The position numbers and the translations under genes were made by a program. This document shows, piece by piece, positions 36,582-46,790 of a stretch of DNA of 64,000 bases; position 1 is the first letter of the stretch, and each line of letters starts with the position of its first letter. Where the stretch lies: NCBI GenBank assembly GCA_964007475.1, contig OZ023273.1, forward strand, positions 744,001 through 808,000, given 5' to 3'. Under the pieces are notes generated by a model. That model was not told the origin of the DNA, made no database searches, and saw only the letters and a list, made by a program, of their open reading frames with translations. The DNA is from Hybos culiciformis (taxonomy: Eukaryota; Arthropoda; Insecta; Diptera; Hybotidae).

Positions 36582-38117
36582 CATTTTATTCATATCAAAT
36601 TCATTCATATTCCAAAAAAATTCACAAAAATCAAAATACAATGCAATATCTGTTGTTGTATTGCAATATTTTCCATAAAGCTCTGTTCTAATTTTCTCAC
36701 ATTTGCTGTTACAATAATTGAAATTGCTCAGAAAACTATAAATTGAGTTGCATGAAGAAGAGCATAGTTGTGCCTTATAATCACAAAAGTCCTCACAGAA
36801 ATCTGTATTATTAAAATATGAATTCACATTGCCACACTTGTTTGTACATTCAGAGGAAAAATATATATTACAAGTAGAACTACAAAATTTCTGATTTCGT
36901 ATATAATCATCGGTTGTGCGGCAACTTGATTCACACTTATTGCCAATACGATGACTGCACCTTAAAATACAAAATTCCTCTGCATCAAATGATTCAATTT
37001 CACTGCAATCAGTTTCACACTGTTGACTTTGCAAATTGTAACAGATTTTTTCGCAATCAGTTACAGATACTTCAGTTGCAATGAATCCACTTTCCTCAGA
37101 AGGAAGATAACATTTATCCAAGCACGTTTGTAGAAATTCTAATTTATTTTCAGATGTTTGTCCCAATATTTCTAATGTATTAAACACGATTGTGTATAAG
37201 ATTATCTAAAAAATATTTAACTATAACTTATTACCTCATTCTAGAAAAGGGTGCCTTTATTATACTTCGTTTCAAAATATGTATTATTAGCTGTACTAAA
37301 TTATTAGTCGTTTTCTTTAAACTATATTATATCTAATCGTAATATTGGTTATTGTGTTATGAAAAGAACTCTTAAAATTGGTCCAAAATTTTCATACATT
37401 TTTTAGTTAAATTTGTCAATCACAGCATCTCATGGAACGGTCATGAGATATTTTTTTTGAAAGTATATGTCCTGAATGTGATAGTGTTGGGTTTTTAGAT
37501 TGATCAGTGAAGGAGTTTATGGAGAGGTGTTTTTTTCAAATTTGTATAGAAAATTAATTTTAGCAATTTTCTCACTAACTTTTATCAAAAACCGCCCACA
37601 GTACGATCTCGAAATTCTTTTCCTGAAAACTTATGTATATTACATAAAACATAAAAATTGTTCATCTCAAACAAAAAACAAAAAAATTAGAAACAATCTA
37701 TCGACTAATTTCGAGTGTTCTGAAAAATAGAACATCAGAAACTTCTTCTAAGAGTGGGTTTTGTAAAAAAGGAATATGAATTCCACTTTTCAGAACATAC
37801 TCGAAATTAGCCGACAGATTGTGTATATTTTTTTTTATTATAATATTGGCAGTTTTTTGTTTCTGAGCCTTAACTCCTAATATCCTAGATCACGGCGATG
37901 GATAAAAATTGCATAGTAGTATGTATTATGGAAATTATGTACAATTTTCTAATTTCCACTATAAAGAAAACTAAAAATAATAATAAACAGAAATAATCAA
38001 TTTTTTTAATATGAACTTGAAAGCAAAAAAAAAACTATTTTATTAATTATGTTATTAAAAAATAAAAATTTAAACGCAATGAAAATAAATTTTATTTACC
38101 AAAAATAATTTTAACAT
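36582..38117 (-). CDS. P6: CX3C-hairpin protein, C-terminus lost in the gap
   Basis: Exon 1 (38117-38100) encodes MLKLFL to GTAAAT; exon 2 starts at 37205 after tttttag with IILYTIVFNTLEILGQ. Six units are visible. The first has a long 17-residue linker (CLDKC to CEKIC). The sixth reads YGKYC..CEFFW, so its outer cysteines are both replaced while the inner pair is kept. The frame runs into the gap after MNEFDMNK; whether the short open stretch left of the gap (RCFIYRIFQ and stop, 36330-36381) belongs to it cannot be decided. Possibly intact, possibly degenerate. Confidence 0.75.
37640..37835. repeat. inverted repeat around CTAATTTCGAGT
   Basis: ACAATCTATCGACTAATTTC (37690 region) is mirrored at 37800-37830 by GAAATTAGCCGACAGATTGT, with TGTTCTGAAAA on the inner side of both arms. 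It lies in the P6 signal-peptide intron and is probably a small foldback MITE. Confidence 0.7.
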
Positions 38118-38895
38118 TATGATGCTGACTGTAGATTCAGCTAACAAGAATACCGACAACTTAATATTTTTTATTTACAATTTGCATCTGCTTTTATATG
38201 TTAAGATTTTCTGTTTTTTTTTTATCTGCTGCAGAGCCTTAACCTTTTTGCAATATTTTTTCAGTGTGACAAGCTGGGAAATAAATATCAACTACACATA
38301 AATTTTTTTTTAGCTATTTCTTACAAGTATGCAATACAATGTACATTATAATGTTAAATAAAAGTATATGTACTATCAAAAAATGTGCATACTAAAACAT
38401 ATTCGCAGAAAGAATTCAAATGTAAGTAAAATATTTTAAATTGTGAATCTTTTTAGAGAACTGAGAATTAATTGTTTTCTTTCGATTTGTGCGTGTAGAT
38501 GCTAAATCGATTAAATGCAGTAAAGAAAATAATTTTTTAAATAATATTATAAGTTAAACAGAAATATACTAAGCACAATTTATAACTAAAATTTATCTCT
38601 TGTTTAGCAACTCAGTGTTATTTGATTATTAAGATAATTATTTAAGCCATAATTTTTGGGGTTTCTGTCAGCTGTTGTGAAAAGGTCGTATTTGATATGT
38701 AATTCGACAGTCAAAATATAAGATACGTATGTAGTTATTACAAGTCTAAGATTTTTTTTAAATTGATTTACAAAGTTCATTAAAAACAAAAAATATTGGT
38801 TTTATTTATTATTATTAGCAATAGTATAAAAAAAATTAATTTTACATTGCTAGTTATTGCTATTATGTAATAGTAGATTACAATACATTTTAAGA

Positions 38896-39050
38896 AAATT
38901 TGTTATTCTTGCGAGTTTTGTATACACACAAACACATAGACACGAGTCATGTTTATATCACGAGACCGAAGGTCGAGTGATATAATATTGACGAGTGTCT
39001 ATATGTTTGTGTGTATACAAAACGAGCTGTATAACAAATTTGATTAACAT
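38896..39050. mobile_element. foldback element with a 60-bp hairpin arm
   Basis: Left arm runs AAATTTGTTAT..GTTTTGTATACACACAAAC..TAGACACGAGTC; the right arm mirrors it as GACGAGTGTCTATATG..GTTTGTGTGTATACAAAAC..ATAACAAATTT. The centre CGAGACCGAAGGTCGAGTGA is itself partly palindromic. A weaker outer match (CAATACAT) extends both arms to about 38881 and 39060. Confidence 0.85.
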
Positions 39051-39207
39051 GTATTGTATACTGCTTTAATGTGCATGTGAGAGGGAGTTGAAAACAATAC
39101 ATTTATAATGAAAAAAATAAACAAAAAAGTTCAAAATGAAGCAAGGAAATAAAATTTAATAAGGAAGTTTATTTATTTATCGAAATGATTTCAAACCGGA
39201 AGATTCC

Positions 39208-39336
39208 TAAAATATTAAAAAAAAAATTAGTAATTTTTCCAAAAAAAAATTATTCATTTTCTTTTTTGCAAAAAAAAAAATCGAATAATTTTTTTTTAGA
39301 AAAATTACTAATTTTTTTTTTATTATTTTAGGAAAT
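39208..39336. repeat. AT-rich inverted repeat
   Basis: TTAGTAATTTTTCC (about 39226) and GAAAAATTACTAA (about 39299) with surrounding A/T runs and TTCCTAAAAT/ATTTTAGGAA outer ends form a long stem. It is probably an AT-rich MITE. Confidence 0.6.
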
Positions 39337-40044
39337 AATGGTCTTCTTAAATTTTACTTAATTTTATTTTTAATTATTAAAAAAAATAATAATAATTTTA
39401 TAATTATTTTTTTTATAATTAAAAATAAAATCAAATAATAATTATATAATTATAATTTATATTTACAATAAATAATCTCCTTGATGCTGCCATTTTCTTT
39501 GTTTGTTGATAGAAGAAAAAAAAATTCTTACTTGACATTTGACAATCACAGCAAACTTTATAATGACAACAAATATATTTTCAGGGTTACCATTGTTCTA
39601 TTTTTATTCATTTTGTTTTTTTGAATAAAAATAAGTCCAATTTTTGAAGTGTGGTTTAAATTTTTGTACTAAAATCCAACCACACTCGTTTAAAAATTTA
39701 GTAGTAGAGGTTCGAAGATCCTTTAAAAATAGTAGATTGAAACACATGTTAAGAAAATTCATCGACTGATCGACTGGCCGCTTTTTAGAAAAAAAAAAAA
39801 TAGCCGCGTATTTTTTTATTGGTTCTTTTTTTTTTTTTTGTTTGCTCAGAGGGAAAATATAGATTAGCTCAGAGGGAAAATTTAGATTTTAGCATTATAA
39901 ACTAAGCTTTGATTGACATTGATATGATGCATGTGAGAGGTATACATTTGCAATTTTTTTTTTTTTTTGGTATTTGTCTGTATTGAAATATTGTGAGTGT
40001 GAGTGATATTATTTTTGTTTATAGTATTACGCAGTTGAAAATGA

Positions 40045-40195
40045 AGAATGTAAATACAATATAGAGCAATGTAAATACAATTTACATCACAGGGAAATGT
40101 AAATACAATTTACATTCCTCTATAATTGCATGTGTATTGATGCATGTAATGGACCATTTACCGAGCTAAATTTGCGAATGTAAATACAACTTACC
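40045..40195. repeat. dispersed copies of AATGTAAATACAATTTACA
   Basis: The motif AATGTAAATACAA occurs four times (near 40047, 40068, 40095 and 40178), twice as part of the palindrome TGTAAATACAATTTACA. It lies just downstream of gene X. Confidence 0.75.
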
Positions 40196-40318
40196 GAAGA
40201 CATGCGCATTAAAATTATATACATTTAAACTTACAATTATAATTATATTTCTGCCCAATTTTTTTTAAACGTCGCAAGACCGTAGGACGAATTTCTTTTA
40301 TCTACTCTGAAAAAAGTA

Positions 40319-41200
40319 TTACCCAAGACAAGATAAAAGACCTTTATTACAAAGGGCTTCTCTTGGCGGAGGTGCTGAATAGCATATTTGACAAAATTCA
40401 GTTTCCGTAGGAATGTTAGGATCACAATGTTCAAAACAGTGTTTAGCAGCAGTTTGCCTACAACCTCTGAAGCAAAAGGATGAATTTTTTTTAATATTTT
40501 CTGGAGCATTACAATATTCATTGCAAACTTCATCTTCCAAATGGTAGCACCGATAAGCACAAAATTCATAATTTTGGTCGAAACTTCCTTTTGTGTTACA
40601 ACTTTTCTGGCACACGCTTTCAGTTAGATGTGGACATGATCTGAGACAGTAGTTTTTGTTTACCAAGAAATTTTCAACAGTGTTGCACTTATCATCACAA
40701 AATTTAAATATTGTATAAAAGCAGCCTTTATCACAGAATTCTGTATTATTTGAAAATTGTTCAAAATTTAAACATTTTGCATTACAAACATCTTTTGGAA
40801 ATTTATAGCAATACAAATAGCAAACATTTTTATTTTCCAAAATTTCCTCAAGATTTTTACATCGTTCGCCACAAATTTCAAGTCCTCTACAATTGGCGAA
40901 ACAAAATTGATTATTGACGACCAAATCTGAATTAGATACACAATCATTAGGACAAATGTTTGATGCTAGATGATTACAGTTTTCTTTACAGTACCAATTA
41001 TTGTTATAAAAATTTTGAGCGTTGCTACAGTTTTGGTTGCATAAGTCAGCTTTCTGCAAACAGGAATTATCAATACAAAATTGTGCATTCTTGTAGTAAT
41101 TTTCGGAAGAATAACAAAAAGGGTCACAATCTTCTTTTGTTGCCGTGCTAAGAACTTCAATTATTAACATGTTTATTGTCACTGCTAATAAAATGTTAAG
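40319..41200 (-). CDS. X: CX3C-hairpin protein, nine units, best-preserved member
   Basis: The large exon starts at 41200 after tatttag with LNILLAVTINMLIIEVLSTA, the rest of a signal peptide, so a short first exon with the ATG must lie upstream; I could not identify it. The in-exon ATG (MLIIEV) would give a weaker signal. Nine units run from CDPFC to CQIC, followed by SAPPP and the tail GLLSCLG and stop at 40319. Most linkers are 12 residues. Unit 4 is entered by a short 5-residue spacer (RGLEI). A decayed duplicate of its 5' end sits at 44893-45063. Secreted, function unknown. Confidence 0.85.
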   Translation of the reverse strand, partial: LNILLAVTINMLIIEVLSTATKEDCDPFCYSSENYYKNAQFCIDNSCLQKADLCNQNCSNAQNFYNNNWYCKENCNHLASNICPNDCVSNSDLVVNNQFCFANCRGLEICGERCKNLEEILENKNVCYLYCYKFPKDVCNAKCLNFEQFSNNTEFCDKGCFYTIFKFCDDKCNTVENFLVNKNYCLRSCPHLTESVCQKSCNTKGSFDQNYEFCAYRCYHLEDEVCNEYCNAPENIKKNSSFCFRGCRQTAAKHCFEHCDPNIPTETEFCQICYSAPPPREALCNKGLLSCLG

Positions 41201-42660
41201 CTAAATATACAAAAGAATAACTTCATAGTTGGAAAAAAAAAGTATGTATATCTTTATTTTAGTTACTATTATTGTCCTTTTCATTTTTGAATTCATAATT
41301 GTGACTGTTTAACGTTAAAATAATAACTAAATTTTAATTCTATTTTTATATCGATATTTAAACAGTGAAAGAGCTTTTTATTATATAAATTTATTCATTA
41401 ACATTATTAACTTCGCTGCATAATACATATATTATAGAAAGTTGGCTTAACGTTATGAATTACATTTGACAGCGGGAAGTGTAGTTTCCAAATACAACCT
41501 TATTCGTTCTTTGGAATTGCTTGTGTAGCAATTTACTTCGCCACATTAACGGTCGAAGCAGAGAAGAAAAACGTATGTAAACTTAACATCATTCAAAATT
41601 AAATATCTGGTCTTTATAACATAGGCAGATATTCTTCTATTATGAAGAGTTTTAGGTCAAGCAGCTGGCGTTGTGACTGATAGTACGCAATATTAGGAAA
41701 AAAATAAGGATACAACATGTCAGTTGTACAATTACCAGTTGTAGTTTTTTTTTGGACCAGTGGTACAATCCAAAATACCAATTGTACAATGGAGAATTTA
41801 ATTGTACATCTCGTTTTTTGAATTGTACAAGTGGTAAAAAGAATCCACTTCTACAATTGACTACTTGTACGAAGGAAAACCTTTTGTATAGACTCTTAGG
41901 ACTTGTACAATTCAATTGTACATTTAAAACCAGTTGTACAATCTCAATTTTTTCGAATGAACCACTTATATAATTTTTGAACAGTTGTAAATCTCTTCTT
42001 TTTTTTTATTAAACACTTGTAAAATTTTTTGATCCCTAATATTAGGACTTAGGATGCAAATGCTTTTTCGCGTGTCCCTGCGGGGCTTCAGGGATTAAAA
42101 CCTCCCTGAAACTGGATTGTTTAAGTCCTAAACTTTTCTGTATAATTGGATAAACCGATTGTACAACTCGTCAATTGTACAACTGGACTATTTTTTAACA
42201 CTTTTTTTACAGATAAAAATACCGGTTGTACATTTTTTTCTCGAGATAAAAAGTAGGACTCACCTGAACATTAAATATTCTTAAACAATATTTAATAAAT
42301 TTTTTTAACAAGCTCGATTCTTTTAAATTTTTATTATTAAATAAATAATATGCTTTTACAATAATTAGAAAAAAAATACCTTATGGATTATTTCACTTAA
42401 TATAAGTTATTATCAAAATAACTTCGTTTTCCTAAGGTTAAAAATGTTGTTCAAACAATTTGTTTCAGATTCAAACAAACTCAATGTTATAGAGTTATAG
42501 ACTATAGTCTATAAAATTAATTTTTTAATTAATTTTTTATTAATATTGAATTATAAAATAAACATTTTGATATCATAATTAAAGCGAATACTTCAATTTG
42601 ATTTTTTTTGTGATACTTGTTTTTTGAAGTCAAAAACTTTACTAACTTAAGTTCGATATT
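41201..42660. other. X-Y1 spacer, duplicated at 45064-45909
   Basis: Similar to the spacer at 45064-45909 (for example TTACTATTATTGT, CTTAACGTTATGAATTACAT, AACATCATTCAAAATTAAAT in both). The extra length here is explained by an insert at about 41703-42268. No gene other than a possible hidden first exon of X. Confidence 0.7.
41703..42268. mobile_element. insert rich in TTGTACAA palindromes
   Basis: Absent from the paralogous spacer near 45525. It contains more than a dozen TTGTAC/GTACAA motifs in both orientations between 41715 and 42230, plus a less AT-rich block (TCCCTGCGGGGCTTCAGGGA) near 42078. Its ends are not precise. Probably a MITE with subterminal repeats. Confidence 0.6.
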
Positions 42661-43000
42661 TAGGTTTTTAGCCAACACATGATAAAAGTGCTTTCGAACA
42701 TATTGTAGATGTAGTTAGTATCTGAAATTGTTGCGGAGGTTTTTCAATAAATGATGTCCGAACTTTCTGACAAATTGCACAAAATTTTGGATCCTTTACC
42801 ATTTCAATTTCTTTTAAAAACATTGGTTTTGGACATTCTTCATTACATAAATCTTTTACGACGGAAGCACATTTACTTGAGCAGTATTCTGTAGTTGAAA
42901 TAACGTAATTTTTAGTTGAACATTCTTTCTCGCAAACATCATTTGGAACATTTTTACATAACAGAATACATAAATTGTAATTTTTAAAAAATAATTCTAA

Positions 43001-43952
43001 TGCCTTGTTCACACTTCGCTAATTTAACATGTTCGAAAGGAGTTAAACATCTTTGGAAAATCGACCGTTCAGACGATGTTTTTCGTATGTTAACATGTTT
43101 AGCTCTGTCAGATAAAAAATTTCAAATAATACCGGAGATAAGCTCAAAGGAACTGACGCGCCCAAAAAAGTTAAAATATATGAAGTTGTGTCAAGGTTAA
43201 GAACTCGCGCGTCATTTATCATGAGTGTATCTCCACCTTTAGAAAATTTTAAAGTCAAAAATGGCATACCAAGTAAAAATTAATGCATACTGAATATTGC
43301 CTAACAAAATATTATTCAAAAATTACTCATTCATCCCTGAAAATTAACATGTTTTTGTAGAAACATGTTAAAGAACGTGTTTCTGTTTTAATTTTTTTAC
43401 TATGAAAAAACACCATAAAAAACACCAACGGAACATGTTCGTTGTCCGAACATGTTAAATTAGCTAAGTGTTATGCCTTGGACAGACTGAACTCGAAAAA
43501 CATGTTCTTGAGCACAAAAACATGTTATTAAAATCGACCGAACAGACTACCTTTAATGTGTTTCACAAAACAGATAAACATCTGTTTTTTTTTTTCAAGT
43601 TTAAAAACAAAAGTAAACAATACAATATACCTACAAATTCAATTCAAATTCAAAATAAAAAACAATAACAAACTTTTTTTTCATTTGTTTACAAATGAAT
43701 ACGACATAAAATTGTCAAAGTCAACGTCAAAAATGATACCCCAGTGAACATTAATGGCTTCCAGATATTGCCTCACGAAATATTTGTAAAAATTACTCAA
43801 CCCATCCTTTAATAACAACATGTTTTGGCAAGAACATGTTCTTGTTCTTGTTTTTATTACTATGGGAAAACTACTTCAAAAACATAAAATTAACATGTTC
43901 TTGATCAAGAACATGTTAATCGTGTCAGTCTGTCCAAGGCATAAACAAGCTA
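43001..43952. mobile_element. PIF/Harbinger-like TIR element inserted in Y1, carrying a nested relative
   Basis: Left end TGCCTTGTTCACACTTCGC; right end, read on the other strand, TAGCTTGTTTAACACTTAGC. TAA flanks both sides (42998-43000 and 43953-43955). Removing the element and one TAA gives TTCTAAGTTGTTAC, matching TTCTACGTTATCAC in Y2, so the borders are set by an empty site. Internal GAACATGTT palindromes are abundant. No transposase frame. Confidence 0.85.
43474..43941. mobile_element. second, nested TIR element of the same broad family
   Basis: TGCCTTGGACAGACTGA at the left and, on the other strand, TGCCTTGGACAGACTGACAC at the right. It sits inside the right end of the outer element, whose terminal AACAAGC reappears directly after it. 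Internal order (TATTGCCT, AAAATTACTCA, CATCC, ACATGTTTT, ACTATG) parallels the outer element, so the two are diverged copies. Confidence 0.8.
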
Positions 43953-44892
43953 TAAGTTGTTACAATTCTTTTTACAATTAATAGCATTGATGTTTTGTAA
44001 ATGTTATCGCACACTGGATATTTTTCAAAATCTTTTGAGGTTTTACAATTATCTTCACAAACAATTCTATGCAATATTTCACATTTATTTGCACAAAACA
44101 AACTGTTCTTATGTAACTGTTCTGGACTACTACATTTGGAATCACAAACAAAATCTTTGTTTTCAGTACATTGTTCATTATAAAAGTCATGCAGTAAAAA
44201 TGTATCAACGGTTTCAGTATAATTGTCTGCACATAATTTTAGCTTCAGATTAGCGCCTCTTTCACCACAAATAGCTATGTTTTGCATAAATTTTATTGGT
44301 GTATTGCAAGTTTCGTTGCATTCTTCGAAATCCAATGAAATCGTTTTATTTTCACTGTATTGGGGATCACTACTTTCTTCAACATTTTCTCCATCAGTGG
44401 AATAAATTAATAAAATAATTAAAAAATAAATCTGAAAATCATTTTTATTATTTTAATTTTTATTATTGTTTTATTTGTATTTTATGTTACCACTTTTTTC
44501 CCCATAATATTCTTTATCTGCAAATGTTGAGTATAAGTTTAACTTTGATGGGCTCGAGAAGTTTTTAAAGCATTTTATAGAACAGCTTAAAAATATTATA
44601 AACTGGTTTCGGTATTACAAGTTAAACTGGTATAAGGCAGAACTTTATCATGATGACTTTGATTAGCATACTTTTTTGTTTATTTACGAATTTAAATTTG
44701 ATAATTATTACGTTTTCGCTTTTCTCTTGCTTTTTTCAACTGAATAATCAACATGAACATGTTTCTTACTTGTTTAGGTACTATATTTATTTTTAGAATT
44801 TAGTAGTTCAAGAGCTCAATCCTTTTTTTTGGAATATCACAAAGTTGATGAATTTCTATTATTTTATTTTTGCTTTTTAAATACAATTCCAT

Positions 44893-45063
44893 TTAGCGTT
44901 GCTAGTTTTGGTTGCAAAGAGGAATTATAAATATACAAAATTGTGCATTCTTGTAGTAATTTTTAGAAAAATAACAAAAAAGTTTGCAATCTTCTTTTGT
45001 TGTCGTATTAAGAATTTCAATTATTTAGTTGTTTGTTGTCACTGCCACTAAGCTCTTAAGCTA
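44893..45063 (-). pseudogene. X': 5' remnant of a duplicated gene X
   Basis: Matches the first part of the X large exon (41030-41200), for example CAAAATTGTGCATTCTTGTA and CAATCTTCTTTTGTTG, with substitutions, a deletion next to GTTGCTAGTTTTGGTTGC, and a stop in the signal-peptide region (TTTAGTTG). Nothing of the rest of X follows to the left of 44893. Confidence 0.8.
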
Positions 45064-45909
45064 AAAATCAAAAAGAAAAACTTCCGACACGACATAGTTG
45101 GAAAAAAACTTATGTCTATTTTTATTTTAGTTACTATTATTGTGCTTTTTTTTTAATTCATAATTGAGAACGTTTAAATAAAAATTCTGTTTTTATTTCG
45201 ATATTTAAACAAAGAGCTTTTTATTATTAATTTTTCATTAACATTATTAATTCCGCTGTATAATCATACTAGAAAGATAGCTTAACGTTATGAATTACAT
45301 TTGATATCGGGAGGTGTAGTATCCAAATATAACCTAATTCGTTCTATGGAATTGCTTGTGAAGCCATTTACTTCGCCAAATGAACGGTTCATGCATAGAA
45401 GGAAAACGTATGTAAACTTAACATCATTCAAAATTAAATATCTGGTCTTTATAACAAAGGCGGATATTCTTCTATTATGAAGAGTTTCTAGGTCACGCAG
45501 CTCGCGTTTTGACTGATAGTATGCAACAGGAGGAAGAAAATTAAATTTTCTAAAACAATATTTAATAAATTTTTTTTCACCTTTGTGAGTGATTTCAAAT
45601 ATTTACCTATTTTGAATTAATACATTATATTATGATTTAAATTTACCAGTTCTAATAATACTCCAAATTATGTAAAATAAAAATTATGATAAATTTAATG
45701 ATTTTATTATATTTTATATTTAATTAGTTCATTGAATTTCGACCAAAAAACGTCTGTGGTTAACTAAAAAATTTGCAGTAACAAGTTTGCAATTGCTATT
45801 TATTTAAAGTTTATTTAAATAGCTAATTCGAGGTACAAAATTAATATTCCTATAATGAGCTAGGCACATGTTCAATAAGAGCTCTTAATTTATTATGGAT
45901 GACATTATT

Positions 45910-46790
45910 TTAGCCAAGACATGATAATAGTGCTTTCGAACATATTTCAGATGTAGTTACTACGTGATGGTCTTTCGGAGGTTTTCCAATAAATCCTGTC
46001 CGAACTCTCTCACAAATTGCACAAAATTTTGGATCCTTTACTATTACTTCTTCTAAAAACATTGGTACTGGACATTCTTTATTACATAAACCTTTTACGC
46101 CGGCAACACATCCACTTGAGCAGAATTCTGTATTTAAAATAACTTCAGTTTTAGTTGAACAGCCTTTTTCGCAAACATCGTTTGGATAATTTTCACACAG
46201 CAGAATACATAAATTATAATTTTTAAAAAACGATTCTACGTTATCACATTGTTTTTTACAATTGTCAACATTGACGCTTTTGCAAAGGGTATTGCACATT
46301 GAATAATTTTCGAAATCATTTATGGTTTTGCAAGTATCTTCACAAACAATTTTATACAATCTTTCGCATTTACTTGTACAAAAGTAACTGTTGTTATGTA
46401 ACCCTTCTGGACTGCTACATTTGTAATCACACACAAAATCTTTGTTTTCAGTACATTTATTATTATAAAAGTCATGCAGTAAAAATGTATCAAGGGTTTC
46501 AGTATAATGGTCTGCACATAATTTTAGCTTCAGATTAGCGCATCTTTCATCACAAATAGCTATGTTTTGCATAAATTTTATTGGTGTATTGCAAGTTTCG
46601 GTGCATTCTTCGGAATCCAATGGAATCGTTTTATCTTCACTGTATTGGGGATCACTACTTTCTTCAACATTTTCTCCATCAGTGGAATAAATTAATAAAA
46701 TAATTAAAAAATAAATCTGAAAATCATTTTTATTATTTTAATTTTTATTATTGTTTTATTTGTATTTTATGTTACCACTTTTTTCCCCAT
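45910..46790 (-). CDS. Y2: CX3C-hairpin protein, intact partner of Y1
   Basis: Exon 1 (46790-46776) encodes MGKKV to a GTAACA donor; a 59-bp intron follows; exon 2 (46716-45910) starts after ttttcag with IYFLIILLIYSTDGENV, a strong signal peptide. An acidic Ser/Glu stretch precedes seven units (CTETC to CAIC). Unit 2 reads CADHY..YNNKC, so its two inner cysteines are both Tyr. The tail has KPPKDHH and SEICSKALLSCLG. All frames are clean. Starting at MDSEEC would drop the signal peptide. Secreted, function unknown. Confidence 0.86.

Larger units (their letters stand above)
42662..44505 (-). pseudogene. Y1: CX3C-hairpin gene broken by nested transposons and a frameshift
   Basis: Compared with the intact duplicate Y2: exon 1 (44505-44491, MGKKV) and the signal peptide exon start (44431) are nearly identical. 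Cysteines are lost at CGERG and at CDNIYK. The frame shifts near 43985 (INAINCKKNCNNL continues the family pattern in another frame). Then 952 bp of transposon (43001-43952) interrupts unit 5. The 3' part (42662-42990) still encodes three units and the tail ALLSCVG. The 5' flank matches that of Y2 for several hundred bases. Confidence 0.88.

Noticed and set aside
36325..36746. Plus-strand ORFs spanning the N gap
   Set aside because: They are open only because N codons are not read as stops, and the flanks are antisense to P6.
41182..42660. A specific first exon for X
   Set aside because: Several GT sites exist (for example near 42258 and 42380), but none follows an ATG in the phase that exon 2 requires.
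23831..46790. BICYCLE-type gall effector family
   Set aside because: Those proteins have two CYC motifs and many microexons. These genes have one large exon and CX3C repeats.
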